Made by a program: the position numbers and the translations under genes. 24,789 bases of DNA from Lachnospiraceae bacterium UBA6452. Lineage in GTDB: Bacteria > Bacillota > Clostridia > Lachnospirales > Lachnospiraceae. Below, one piece after another: positions 1-8,000 of the stretch; position 1 is the stretch's first letter; every line of letters begins with the position of its first letter. Where the stretch lies: the NCBI GenBank assembly GCA_002441865.1, contig DJNY01000191.1:1-24789 (forward strand). The letters are read 5' to 3'. The notes under the pieces were generated by a model. It did no database searches. It worked only from the letters and a program-made list of their open reading frames with translations, and was not told the DNA's origin.

Positions 1-158
1 AAAACCAAAGTTATTTTATCCTGTTTTCCCCCTTCTGTCAACACTTTTGTGCGTTAAATTTTCACAGTGTTTTTCTCCTGCTGCACAGAATATTTTTTAA
101 ATTATGGCTCTGAAAAGTTACAAATTATGAAGTTTTATTTAAGATTCCCCGCACCCTC

Positions 159-186
159 TTGTCCTATTTTTTCGACAATGTATACT
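159..186 (+). promoter_or_regulatory. Sigma-A-type promoter of the amidase/deacetylase gene
   Basis: TTGTCC at 159-164 and TATACT at 181-186 are separated by 16 bases, a good vegetative promoter about 35 bases before the start codon. The rest of 1-158 is AT-rich and shows no convincing gene or RNA. Confidence 0.6.
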
Positions 187-220
187 GTTAAGTACCACAC
201 CAATGAAAAGAGGAAATTCC

Positions 221-1831
221 ATGTCTGACAACTTTTACAAACAACCGAATCGCTTCTCCTCCCGGCAAAACAAACGGAAAAGACGCTCTCATAAGATTAA
301 AGTGATCTGCACGCTTCTTTTCGCCCTTTTTGCCATCTCCTTCCTGCTTTTTACCGTCTGGAAGGTACGTTCTGATTTCCGGGAAAGCGGAAATATGCAG
401 ACTGCGGATGCAGCTTCCAGTATGGCGCCCGCCGAAATAGAGATCGCAGGGCAGGAGGAAGAGGATACTTCCCTGTTTACAGTCTGTATTGATGCGGGAC
501 ACGGCGGAAAAGATATCGGCTGTGACAGCAAGGGGCGTATCGAGAAAGATGATACGTTGAAACTGGCAAAAGCACTGTCAGACGCGCTCTCCGAAAGACA
601 GATCAATGTTGTAATGACACGTGATGATGACAGCTTTCTTTATCTGTCACAAAGATGTAAGGCGGCAGCAGATGCAGATGCACGCTATCTGATCTCCCTC
701 CATCGCAATAAAGGCAAAGGGAACGGGGCAGAAGCATGGATCAACAGTCAGGCATCCGATGAAACAACCGCTCTTGCCTCCAATATTCTGTCTGCTCTGG
801 AGAAAGTCGGAATATCCCGGAATCGTGGTATCAAACAGGGCAGTTACAACAGTGACGAAGAAGATTATTATATTACCGCCAATGCTGAAATGCCCGCCTG
901 TATCTTGGAGCTTGGCTTTATCAATGACAGTGATGACAACAGACTGTACGATGCCAATCTGACTGACTACGCGAATGCGATCGCTGATGCAGTCATGACA
1001 ACCTATGAAAGCTACAAAGATCAGGAAACCAGTACAAATACAAAGCCTGTTGCAGTACCTGATCAGAATGGAATGCAAATAACCAACACGGTAATTGAAA
1101 ATGTGGATGCATTAGATGCAGAATGCATCGGATACGGACAGGGCACAAACGCAGATGAAGAAAACCGTCCTGTTACCAGTGTACAATACGAAGAAAAATA
1201 TAAAAATTATCACGCGCACTTCGTCAATCTGGATACACCTCTTACTGAGGATGGTGCGAAAAAGATCTATCTGACAATTGATGAAGGCTATGAATACGGT
1301 ACAACAGCTTCTATGCTGGACACTCTGCAGGAAAAAGGTGTCAAAGCGACCTTCTTTGTAACGCTTCCGTATGCCCAGAGTGAACCTGATCTGATCCGCC
1401 GGATGATCTCCGAGGGACATGTGATCGGAAATCATTCCACCACGCATCCTTCCGCAGGTCTGCCATCCCAGGATATCGAAACACAGAAAAATGAGATCCT
1501 GCAGACAGATGCCTATGTGCGTGAGCAATATGATTATTCCATGTATCTGTTCCGTTTTCCGGCGGGAAAATTCAGTGAACAGTCTCTGGCAATTGTAAAT
1601 AACTGTAATTATGAAAGTATTTTCTGGAGTTTTGCTTATCTGGATTATGACGTGGACAATCAGCCCGATCAGACAGAAAGTCTTCAGAAAATGATAAGCA
1701 GACTGCATCCGGGCGCGATCTATCTGCTGCACGGTCAGTCTGCTACAAATGCTGCAGTGCTCGGTGATTTCATCGATCAGGCAAGAGAGCTTGGCTATGA
1801 ATTCTGTCTGATCAACCCTGACACTGAATAA
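221..1831 (+). CDS. Membrane-anchored N-acetylmuramoyl-L-alanine amidase fused to PdaA-type polysaccharide deacetylase
   Basis: A 536-residue peptidoglycan-modifying protein with two catalytic domains. A basic N-terminus and one membrane helix (about residues 28-49) place the rest outside the cell. Residues about 86-265 form an Amidase_3 domain with the zinc/catalytic set DAGHGG (H94), E108, SLH (H161) and LELGF (E230); such enzymes cut the peptide from muramic acid. After a linker, residues about 347-530 form a NodB deacetylase domain: TIDEGYE (the PdaA-like variant of TFDDG), HSTTH (405-409), RFPAG and a closing LLH. Start choice: an in-frame ATG at 203 exists, but GAGGA at 210-214 is correctly spaced only for ATG 221. 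In spore formers CwlD (amidase) and PdaA (deacetylase) act in succession to make muramic delta-lactam in cortex; here both activities sit in one chain. That sporulation role is an inference. The stop lies 2 bases from the stop of the convergent kinase gene. Confidence 0.9.
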   Translation: MSDNFYKQPNRFSSRQNKRKRRSHKIKVICTLLFALFAISFLLFTVWKVRSDFRESGNMQTADAASSMAPAEIEIAGQEEEDTSLFTVCIDAGHGGKDIGCDSKGRIEKDDTLKLAKALSDALSERQINVVMTRDDDSFLYLSQRCKAAADADARYLISLHRNKGKGNGAEAWINSQASDETTALASNILSALEKVGISRNRGIKQGSYNSDEEDYYITANAEMPACILELGFINDSDDNRLYDANLTDYANAIADAVMTTYESYKDQETSTNTKPVAVPDQNGMQITNTVIENVDALDAECIGYGQGTNADEENRPVTSVQYEEKYKNYHAHFVNLDTPLTEDGAKKIYLTIDEGYEYGTTASMLDTLQEKGVKATFFVTLPYAQSEPDLIRRMISEGHVIGNHSTTHPSAGLPSQDIETQKNEILQTDAYVREQYDYSMYLFRFPAGKFSEQSLAIVNNCNYESIFWSFAYLDYDVDNQPDQTESLQKMISRLHPGAIYLLHGQSATNAAVLGDFIDQARELGYEFCLINPDTE

Positions 1832-1833
1832 AC

Positions 1834-3147
1834 CTATACAAATGTGACTTTAATTTCTGTTCCCTTTCGTTCTTCACTCTTAATATCCAGTTTTGCATGA
1901 TGCTCTGCTACAATATGTTTTACGATTGCAAGCCCCAGACCGGTTCCACCGGTCTGTTTGGAGCGGCTTTTATCTACACGGTAGAAACGTTCAAATACAC
2001 GCTCCTGATTTTCCTTACTGATTCCGATCCCCGTATCACGGACTGACAAAAAGACATTATCGTCCTCCTCTCCGACCGTCACACAGACAAGCCCATTCTC
2101 CACATTATAACGGATCGCATTATCACAGAGATTATAGATCAGATCTTCAAGCATCTGCTTATTGCCATATACGTAACATTTCTCACCCTCCAACTGCAGG
2201 GAAACATGGTGCTGCTGTGCACTCATGGCAAGCATATCGACAGTTACCTGTGCAGACTCATATAGATCCACCTTTTCAAAAGTCGTTTCAGGTGTACTGT
2301 CAAGCTGTGACAGACGGATAATATCATTGATCAGTGTAAGCAGCCTGTTGGCACTCTTATGGATTTCCTTTGCAAAACGAATTGTATCATCTCCGGAAGC
2401 CATTCCATTCTCGATCAGCTCTGCATATCCCGAAATAGAGGTCAGCGGTGTTTTCAACTCATGCGATACATTCGCGGTAAATTCCTGCCTCATATTGGCG
2501 TTTTTCATGATATCCTGATGCTGTGTATGAATTGTTTTGACAAATGGCTCAAGCTCCTCATACACCGGAACCTTATCCATATGATCCATATCCTTTGCCA
2601 TCTGCTCGATCGGTTCCACAAGCTTTCTCGTTAAAAGCAGGGAAATTGGCGCACAGATGATCAGCAGAAATGCGCAAACAACTAATAAAAGCGGAAGCGA
2701 ACGGAACAGAACCTGTATCACATTCCCTGCATCCTTGGAAACACGCAGCACACTGCCATCTGTCAGTCTCAGTGCATAGTAATAAGTATTATGTGAAAAC
2801 GTGCTGGAGATACGGACTGTCTGTCCTTCTCCTGTTTCCATTGCCTGCACAATCTCTGGTCTGTTTTTGTGGTTCTCCATCTCCCGGTAATCCGTCATAT
2901 TATCATAGATCACACTGCCATCTGCAGCTACAAGCGTGATTCTGATCTTATCCGTTTTCAGAAGATCAGCTTCTTTTTCTTCCAACTGCACTATATCACT
3001 GTTTTCCAAGATGTCAGCATAACATCTCAGATCATCGATTACCTGTTCCTGCAAAAGATGATATACGATGACAAGAAGTGCACAGACTGTCAGAATCAAG
3101 GTCAGTGCGACCATCTGCATCATTTTGGCATTGATCTTCTTTTTCAT
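1834..3147 (-). CDS. PhoR-like sensor histidine kinase
   Basis: A 437-residue membrane kinase. Two membrane helices (about 10-31 and 150-173) enclose an extracytoplasmic sensor region of roughly 115 residues. A short linker/degenerate HAMP region follows, then HisKA with the phosphoacceptor box NVSHELKTPLTS (H229). The HATPase has an N box around N343, DTGIG (371-375), an F box RVFERFYR and GTGLGL (401-406). There is no obvious cytoplasmic PAS domain. Its ATG overlaps the regulator's stop as TAATG, so the two are translationally coupled. The operon begins with a phosphate transporter, so phosphate limitation is the likely signal, as for PhoR; VanS-like or envelope-stress kinases of the same architecture cannot be excluded. 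No terminator is visible after the gene. Confidence 0.9.
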   Translation of the reverse strand: MKKKINAKMMQMVALTLILTVCALLVIVYHLLQEQVIDDLRCYADILENSDIVQLEEKEADLLKTDKIRITLVAADGSVIYDNMTDYREMENHKNRPEIVQAMETGEGQTVRISSTFSHNTYYYALRLTDGSVLRVSKDAGNVIQVLFRSLPLLLVVCAFLLIICAPISLLLTRKLVEPIEQMAKDMDHMDKVPVYEELEPFVKTIHTQHQDIMKNANMRQEFTANVSHELKTPLTSISGYAELIENGMASGDDTIRFAKEIHKSANRLLTLINDIIRLSQLDSTPETTFEKVDLYESAQVTVDMLAMSAQQHHVSLQLEGEKCYVYGNKQMLEDLIYNLCDNAIRYNVENGLVCVTVGEEDDNVFLSVRDTGIGISKENQERVFERFYRVDKSRSKQTGGTGLGLAIVKHIVAEHHAKLDIKSEERKGTEIKVTFV

Positions 3148-3827
3148 TATTCTTCTCCCGTCAGAATATAACCAACATTTCGTACTGTCTTGATATAAGC
3201 ACCTGCATCGCCCAATTTTTTACGGAGTGTTTTGATATGCATATCCAGTGTCCTGGATTCTCCTTCAAAATCTGTTCCCCAGACTTTTTCCAGAATAGTA
3301 TCTCTTCCAACCACGATCCCTGCATTGGTTAAAAGAAGCTTCAGCAGCTCATATTCTTTAAAAGTCAGCTCACATGGTTTCTCATTTACACTGACAAGGC
3401 GCTTGTCTTCTTCCATCTTAATATTCTGAAATGTAAGTACAGGCGACGATGGTGTCCGCCCGCTGCGGCGCAAAAGCGCCTTTACACGGGAAATCAGCTC
3501 CATGACACCAAACGGTTTTGTCATGTAATCATCCGCTCCGATATCCAGACCCTTTACCTTATCGATCTCCGTTGTTTTTGCTGTGACCAGAATAATGGGC
3601 TGCATACTGGTCTTTTTGTCCAGCTTCAGATTTTTAACGATCTGCAGACCATCTTCATCGGGCAGCATAATGTCCAGAAGAAACAGATCCGGAATCTGCT
3701 CTTTCAGCCCTTCATAAAAATCCTTTGCACAGTAAAATTCTTTTGTCTCATAACCGGCATTTTTCAATGCATAGCTTTCAATTTCGGATATATTCCTGTC
3801 ATCCTCTACAATATAAATGAGTGCCAT
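3147..3827 (-). CDS. PhoB/OmpR-family response regulator
   Basis: A 226-residue DNA-binding response regulator. The receiver domain (1-120) has the acidic pair ED/D at 8-10, phosphoacceptor D52 in LLDIMLPDEDG, T82 and K104 in TKPF. The C-terminal winged-helix (about 128-224) carries the usual FKEYELLKLLL and R.LDMHIKTLRKKLG signatures. It is preceded by GGAAGG and lies 20 bases after the stop of the phosphate transporter gene, and its own stop overlaps the kinase start, so the three form one operon. It is expected to be phosphorylated by the neighbouring kinase and to bind direct-repeat sites. A PhoP/PhoB role is inferred from the operon, not shown. Confidence 0.92.
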   Translation of the reverse strand: MALIYIVEDDRNISEIESYALKNAGYETKEFYCAKDFYEGLKEQIPDLFLLDIMLPDEDGLQIVKNLKLDKKTSMQPIILVTAKTTEIDKVKGLDIGADDYMTKPFGVMELISRVKALLRRSGRTPSSPVLTFQNIKMEEDKRLVSVNEKPCELTFKEYELLKLLLTNAGIVVGRDTILEKVWGTDFEGESRTLDMHIKTLRKKLGDAGAYIKTVRNVGYILTGEE

Positions 3828-3847
3828 AGAAACCGCCTTCCTTTCGT

Positions 3848-5602
3848 TTACGGTAACATATATTTCTCTTTCAGCTTCTTAAAGCTCATTTCAAAATCTT
3901 CTTTATTCTCAATACCCAGTTTGTATTCATGGATATCAAAAGCATCATCATTGACTTCCATCAGACAGGCTGCAATATTGGAACAGTGATCTGCGACGCG
4001 TTCATAATTTGTAAGCACATCAGATAAGATAAAGCCCATCTCGATCGTACATTTTCCTTTGCGCAGTCGTTTGATGTGACGTTTTTTCAACTCTGCCTGC
4101 AGATAATCGATTTCTTCCTCCAGCGGCTCTACCTGTGCGGCTCTTGTCAGATCTTCTGTCTTAAACACATCAAAGGTAAGATCTACTACTTCCTTTAATG
4201 CATTCGTGAAGATCTCCAGCTCTACCAGTGCCTTATTGGAGAAATGCTGATCCTTTTTGGTCATTTCTTCAGCCGATTCCTTGATATTGATGGCATGATC
4301 ACTGATCCGTTCAAAATCACCAATGCTGTGAAGCAGGATAGACAATGAATGGGAATCTTTTTCTGTCAGGTTTTTGGATGACAATTTTACCAGATAACTC
4401 CCCAGTTCGTCTTCATACTTATCTACCTTATCCTCCAGATCAAGTACTCTCTGTGCTTTCTCCTCATCATAATGACTCAGCAGTGACATAGCGTCATATA
4501 ATGCTTTTTTGGAAAGCTCGGACATCTCAATCGTTGCAGTACGACACTGCTCCATAGCAACTGCCGGAGTCTCCAGAAAACGACTGTCGAGCACAAGTAC
4601 ACGGTTCTCTTCCTGCTGCTCCTGCGCATCTTCCGGAATGGTAAGAACAGCCAGTTTTTCAAGCAGTTTTGCAAATGGAAGAAGCACGATCGTTGCAGCC
4701 ACATTAAACGCGCTGTGGATCACTGCAATTCCTGCTGCATTGGCACTGTCTGCCAGAAATGCAAAATGCACAAATTCATTAATGGAATAAAAGATCACCA
4801 TGAAAAGAATGGTTCCGATCAGGTTAAAATACAAATGCACAACAGCTGCCCGTTTTGCGTTCTTCTTTGCACCGATTGCAGAAAGAAGTGCAGTAATACA
4901 GGTTCCGATATTCTGTCCCATAATGATCGGAATGGCTGTTGCATAGCTGACTGCACCAGTTTTACAAAGTGCCTGCAAAATACCGACAGATGCGGAAGAA
5001 CTCTGGATCACGGCCGTCAGGATTGTTCCTGCCAGCATACCAAGAACCGGATTGGAGAATTTTGTCAGCATTCCGGTAAATGCCGGTACATTGGCAAGCG
5101 GTTTCACTGCTTCCGACATGGCGTCCATACCATACATCAGCACTGCAAAACCGATCAGGATCGTTCCTATATTGTGTTTTTTCTCTTTTTTGGAAAAAAG
5201 CAGCATACAGACACCAACCAATGCCAGAACCGGCGAAAATGAGGTTGGCTTTAATAAACGGATAAAAAAATTAGTACTCTCGATACCACTTAAACTTAAG
5301 ATCCAGGAGGTTACCGTTGTACCGATGTTGGCACCCATGATGATACCAACTGCCTGGGAAAGCTTCATAATACCGGAGTTTACAAAACCGACAACCATAA
5401 CGGTCGTAGCAGAAGAACTCTGGATCAGTGCAGTCACGCCCGCACCAAGTGCAACGGCTTTGATCGGGTTATTGGTCATGCGCTCCAGGATTTTTTCCAG
5501 TCTACCGCCGGATACGCTCGATAATCCCTCTCCAAGCAGGTGCATTCCATATAGAAACAGGGCAAGTCCACCTACCATTGATAATATTCCGAAAAAGTCC
5601 AT
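3848..5602 (-). CDS. Na+/phosphate cotransporter with C-terminal PhoU-like domain
   Basis: A 584-residue Na/Pi cotransporter (NptA/PNaS family, Na_Pi_cotrans). The membrane part (about 1-320) contains the inverted duplication typical of the family: QSSSATT at 61-67 with ANIGTT at 91-96, and QSSSAS at 200-205 with QNIGTC at 230-235. These form the substrate and sodium sites. Residues about 345-565 are a helical PhoU-like cytoplasmic region, present in many bacterial members. The ATG is preceded by GAGGAGG. It is first in an operon with a PhoB/PhoR-like pair. Because PhoU proteins normally transmit phosphate-uptake status to PhoR, the operon could couple uptake to signalling without a Pst transporter. 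Phosphate as the substrate is established for the family; the signalling role is inferred. Confidence 0.92.
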   Translation of the reverse strand: MDFFGILSMVGGLALFLYGMHLLGEGLSSVSGGRLEKILERMTNNPIKAVALGAGVTALIQSSSATTVMVVGFVNSGIMKLSQAVGIIMGANIGTTVTSWILSLSGIESTNFFIRLLKPTSFSPVLALVGVCMLLFSKKEKKHNIGTILIGFAVLMYGMDAMSEAVKPLANVPAFTGMLTKFSNPVLGMLAGTILTAVIQSSSASVGILQALCKTGAVSYATAIPIIMGQNIGTCITALLSAIGAKKNAKRAAVVHLYFNLIGTILFMVIFYSINEFVHFAFLADSANAAGIAVIHSAFNVAATIVLLPFAKLLEKLAVLTIPEDAQEQQEENRVLVLDSRFLETPAVAMEQCRTATIEMSELSKKALYDAMSLLSHYDEEKAQRVLDLEDKVDKYEDELGSYLVKLSSKNLTEKDSHSLSILLHSIGDFERISDHAINIKESAEEMTKKDQHFSNKALVELEIFTNALKEVVDLTFDVFKTEDLTRAAQVEPLEEEIDYLQAELKKRHIKRLRKGKCTIEMGFILSDVLTNYERVADHCSNIAACLMEVNDDAFDIHEYKLGIENKEDFEMSFKKLKEKYMLP

Positions 5603-5678
5603 AATAGCCTCCTCTTTTGCTATAAATAGGTTTCCACGGAATTATTTTATAATACAATTCTCAATAACACCACAGGAA

Positions 5679-5704
5679 TTTACATATTTTACTTACATTT
5701 TACA
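5679..5704 (-). promoter_or_regulatory. Cluster of TTTACA-like repeats upstream of the phosphate transporter (possible Pho box)
   Basis: On the plus strand TTTACA (5679-5684), TTTACT (5688-5693), CTTACA (5692-5697) and TTTACA (5699-5704) crowd together, two of them 11 bases apart. They sit just upstream of the expected -35 zone of a possible -10 TATTAT (5654-5649, minus strand). B. subtilis PhoP binds TT(A/T/C)ACA repeats of 11-base period. The spacing here is only partly regular and the region is AT-rich, so this is a candidate. The rest of the 5603-5754 intergenic part shows nothing else. Confidence 0.3.
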
Positions 5705-5754
5705 TTCGGAAAATGCGTCATAATACCTGATTTTGTACTGTATATAAACAAAAT

Positions 5755-5924
5755 CCCAGGCTGACAGATACTAAGCAATCGATAGTGTAGCCGACCGAGA
5801 TTTGCGGAGCATTTGCTGCAGCGGAGAGACCGCAACGCTTTTTTGCGGCCGAAGCGCAGCAAGACATGCTCATAGCAAATCGCAGGGTAGGCAAACGTGA
5901 TTGCGTGTATCTGTCAGCCCCGGG
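5755..5924. repeat. 170-bp near-perfect palindrome (giant hairpin; possible MITE-like element or terminator)
   Basis: The outer arms CTGACAGATAC (5761-5771) and GTATCTGTCAG (5907-5917) are perfect inverted copies, extended outward by CCCAGG/CCCCGGG and inward by GCAATC/GATTGC. Further in, GTAGCCGACC pairs with GGTAGGC, GATTTGC..AGCAT with ATGCT..GCAAATC, and TTGCTGC..CGG with CCG..GCAGCAA. CCGCAA (5830-5835) and TTGCGG (5843-5848) close the apex. The centre is near 5839, exactly midway. It begins 28 bases after the transketolase stop and is followed on the minus strand by ATTTTGTTT, so it could end transcription. I see no coding sequence in it. A dispersed intergenic repeat family or a structured RNA are the alternatives. 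Confidence 0.8.
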
Positions 5925-5951
5925 ATTGATTCATTTACTTATTCATTGATC

Positions 5952-6890
5952 CTATACGAACTCTTTTACTTTCTTGTAAACACCTTCAGCATCTAAGCCG
6001 TATTTTGCAACAAGGGCTGCTGCCGGACCGGATTCGCCGAATCTGTCGTACATACCGATCTTGCATACCTTTGTCGGAGCCTTCTCGCTGAGTACGTCGC
6101 AGACTGCGCTGCCAAGACCACCGATCACGGAGTGCTCTTCAACGGTAACAACTTTGCCTGTCTTCTTTGCGGAAGCAAGTACAAGCTCTTCATCCAGTGG
6201 CTTGATCGTGTGGATATTGATAACTTCTGCATCGATACCGTCTGCTGCAAGCTTTTCCGCTGCTCCGAGTGCGGAATCCACACAGATACCTGTTGCGATG
6301 ATCGTTACATCTTTGCCTTCTTTTAAGACAACACCCTTACCGATCTCAAACTTGTAATCCGGTTTATCATTGATGACCGGAACTGCTGCACGACCAAAAC
6401 GAAGATATACAGGACCGTTCATTTCCAGTGCTGCACGAACTGCTGCTCTTGCTTCAACATCATCGGAAGGAACAATAACTGTCATGCCCGGAATCGTACG
6501 CATCAGGGCGATATCTTCATTGCACTGATGGGTTGCACCATCTTCTCCGACTGTAATACCGGCGTGTGTTGCACCGATCTTTACATTCAGATGCGGATAA
6601 CCTATCGAGTTACGAACCTGTTCAAAGTTTCTTCCTGCTGCAAACATGGCAAAAGAAGAAATAAATGGGATCTTGCCGCAGGTAGCAAGTCCTGCTGCGA
6701 TTCCTGTCATATTACATTCTGCAATACCGCAATCGATATGGCGATCCGGATATGCTTTTTTGAAAATACCTGTTTTTGTAGCACCTGCAAGGTCTGCGTC
6801 AAGAACAACTAACTGCGGGAAGTCTTCTGCGCAGTCAACAAGTGCGTTACCATAGCTTTCTCTGGTTGCAATTTTCTTTACATCTGCCAT
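5952..6890 (-). CDS. Transketolase, C-terminal subunit (split transketolase)
   Basis: A 312-residue protein holding the pyrimidine-binding and C-terminal domains of transketolase. Visible landmarks are a DADLAGATKTG start, a conserved acidic segment DCGIAECNMTGIAAGLA (thiamine-activating Glu), the SFAMFAAGRNFEQVRN segment and THAGITVGEDGATHQ. The C-terminal domain follows from about residue 190. Together with the N-terminal subunit upstream it should form the thiamine-diphosphate enzyme that moves two-carbon units between xylulose-5-P and ribose-5-P or erythrose-4-P. Its start overlaps the partner's stop (TAATG). Split transketolases are common in Clostridia. The related apulose-4-P transketolase AptAB has the same two-subunit form and is an alternative identity. 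Confidence 0.93.
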   Translation of the reverse strand: MADVKKIATRESYGNALVDCAEDFPQLVVLDADLAGATKTGIFKKAYPDRHIDCGIAECNMTGIAAGLATCGKIPFISSFAMFAAGRNFEQVRNSIGYPHLNVKIGATHAGITVGEDGATHQCNEDIALMRTIPGMTVIVPSDDVEARAAVRAALEMNGPVYLRFGRAAVPVINDKPDYKFEIGKGVVLKEGKDVTIIATGICVDSALGAAEKLAADGIDAEVINIHTIKPLDEELVLASAKKTGKVVTVEEHSVIGGLGSAVCDVLSEKAPTKVCKIGMYDRFGESGPAAALVAKYGLDAEGVYKKVKEFV

Positions 6891-7735
6891 TATACTTCAC
6901 CTGCTTTCTCTAACTGCTCATCAATCTTTTTAAGATCTGCCATTGCGATTTCGTATTCTTCATCATTTGGTGCCTTGCCATGCCATCCGGCCTGATTTTC
7001 CATGAAGGAAACGCCTTTACCCTTGACTGTATGCATGATGATCGCTGTAGGCATACCCTTTGTTTCTCTTGCCTTCTGCATAGCTGCACGGATCTCGTCA
7101 AAATTATGACCATCAATGTTGATCGCCTGGAAATTGAATGCTTCAAATTTCTTATCGATCGGATATACGGAACATACATCTTCAACTTTACCGTCGATCT
7201 GCAGACCATTGTTATCTATGATCACAACAAGATTATCAAGCTTTCTGGCGCCTGCAAACATAGCAGCCTCCCATACCTGACCTTCCTGGATCTCACCATC
7301 ACCAAGCAGTGTGTATACACGATAATCCTTGTTATCAAGCTTTCCGGCAAGTGCCATACCGACTGCTGCGGAAATGCCCTGTCCAAGAGAACCTGAGCTC
7401 ATATCAACACCCGGTGTTTCCTGCATACAGGGATGTCCCTGCAGGTAAGAACCAAGGTGACGCAGTGTCTTTAAATCTTCCACAGGGAAATATCCTCTGT
7501 TTGCAAGTGCTGCATAATAGCCTGGTGCTGTATGACCCTTTGATAAAACAAAACGGTCTCTGTCTTCCATTTTCGGATTCTCAGGATCAATATTCATTTC
7601 TTCAAAGTAAAGGTATGTGAACATATCTGCTGCAGATAAAGATCCGCCCGGATGACCGGCCTTTGCGCTGTGAACACTTGTGACGATACCTTTACGAACT
7701 TCGTTTGCCATTTTCTGAAGCTCTAAATTTGTCAT
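6890..7735 (-). CDS. Transketolase, N-terminal subunit (split transketolase)
   Basis: A 281-residue protein carrying the diphosphate-binding domain. The ThDP motif runs from GDG at 145-147 to NNG at 175-177. The active-site histidines lie in GHPGGS (H28) and KGHTAPGYYA (H68), with the HP of LQGHP and SSGSLGQG also recognisable. The length is normal for the split form. AAGGAG precedes the ATG. The gene is transcribed from its own promoter (7953-7981) through a long leader, and may also receive read-through from the isomerase operon 265 bases upstream. It delivers xylulose-5-P, the common end product of the pentose genes in this window, into the pentose phosphate pathway. Confidence 0.93.
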   Translation of the reverse strand: MTNLELQKMANEVRKGIVTSVHSAKAGHPGGSLSAADMFTYLYFEEMNIDPENPKMEDRDRFVLSKGHTAPGYYAALANRGYFPVEDLKTLRHLGSYLQGHPCMQETPGVDMSSGSLGQGISAAVGMALAGKLDNKDYRVYTLLGDGEIQEGQVWEAAMFAGARKLDNLVVIIDNNGLQIDGKVEDVCSVYPIDKKFEAFNFQAINIDGHNFDEIRAAMQKARETKGMPTAIIMHTVKGKGVSFMENQAGWHGKAPNDEEYEIAMADLKKIDEQLEKAGEV

Positions 7736-7946
7736 GTGCTTTCTCCTTTTTCATTCTATATGGTTGCAATATACTGCTTTTGCGAAACACTGATACCTTT
7801 CTGCCCTGTCTGCTGTTTATTCGTAGACAGACAGAAGTGCTCCGTAGCAGCTGTTCCGATAAGAGCCGAGAGCGAAAGACTACCGCTTCTCCTTACCCTA
7901 TGATAGCAACCGATCACATTCATGACCGGTTGCTACCCCTATAAAC
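7736..7946 (-). promoter_or_regulatory. Long structured 5' leader of the transketolase operon
   Basis: About 210 untranslated bases separate the predicted transcription start (near 7946) from the ATG. Reading the minus strand, a strong hairpin (7935-7904) is followed by a bulged stem in which AGAAG and GTAG face CTAC and CTTCT. A further hairpin CTGTCTG/CAGACAG comes next, then a short unpaired stretch and the AAGGAG site. This arrangement suggests a cis-regulatory RNA, but I cannot match it to a known riboswitch class, and there is no clear leader terminator. Confidence 0.4.
7904..7935 (-). promoter_or_regulatory. 32-bp palindrome just downstream of the transketolase start site
   Basis: TAGCAACCGATCA (7904-7916) and TGACCGGTTGCTA (7923-7935) are inverted copies with one mismatch around a six-base centre. 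It lies immediately after the predicted start site and has no T-run, so an operator or a 5'-end stabilising hairpin fits better than a terminator. Confidence 0.55.
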
Positions 7947-7952
7947 ATTCTG

Positions 7953-7981
7953 ATTGTATCATTCTCCATGCTTTTGGTCAA
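7953..7981 (-). promoter_or_regulatory. Sigma-A-type promoter of the transketolase operon
   Basis: On the minus strand TTGACC (7981-7976) and TACAAT (7958-7953) are 17 bases apart, close to consensus, directly after the isomerase gene. Confidence 0.7.
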
Positions 7982-8000
7982 AGCATTTTGCATAACTGTT

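Noticed and set aside
203..220. Earlier ATG for the amidase/deacetylase gene
   Set aside because: The ribosome-binding GAGGA lies after it and is spaced for ATG 221.
1112..1732. Open frame of about 200 codons on the minus strand
   Set aside because: It is antisense to the deacetylase domain, lacks a ribosome site, and its translation is Cys/Ile/Phe-rich with no recognisable domain; a shadow of the real gene.
5052..5723. Open plus-strand frame of 223 codons
   Set aside because: Antisense to the phosphate transporter and low-complexity in composition; no ribosome site or family resemblance.
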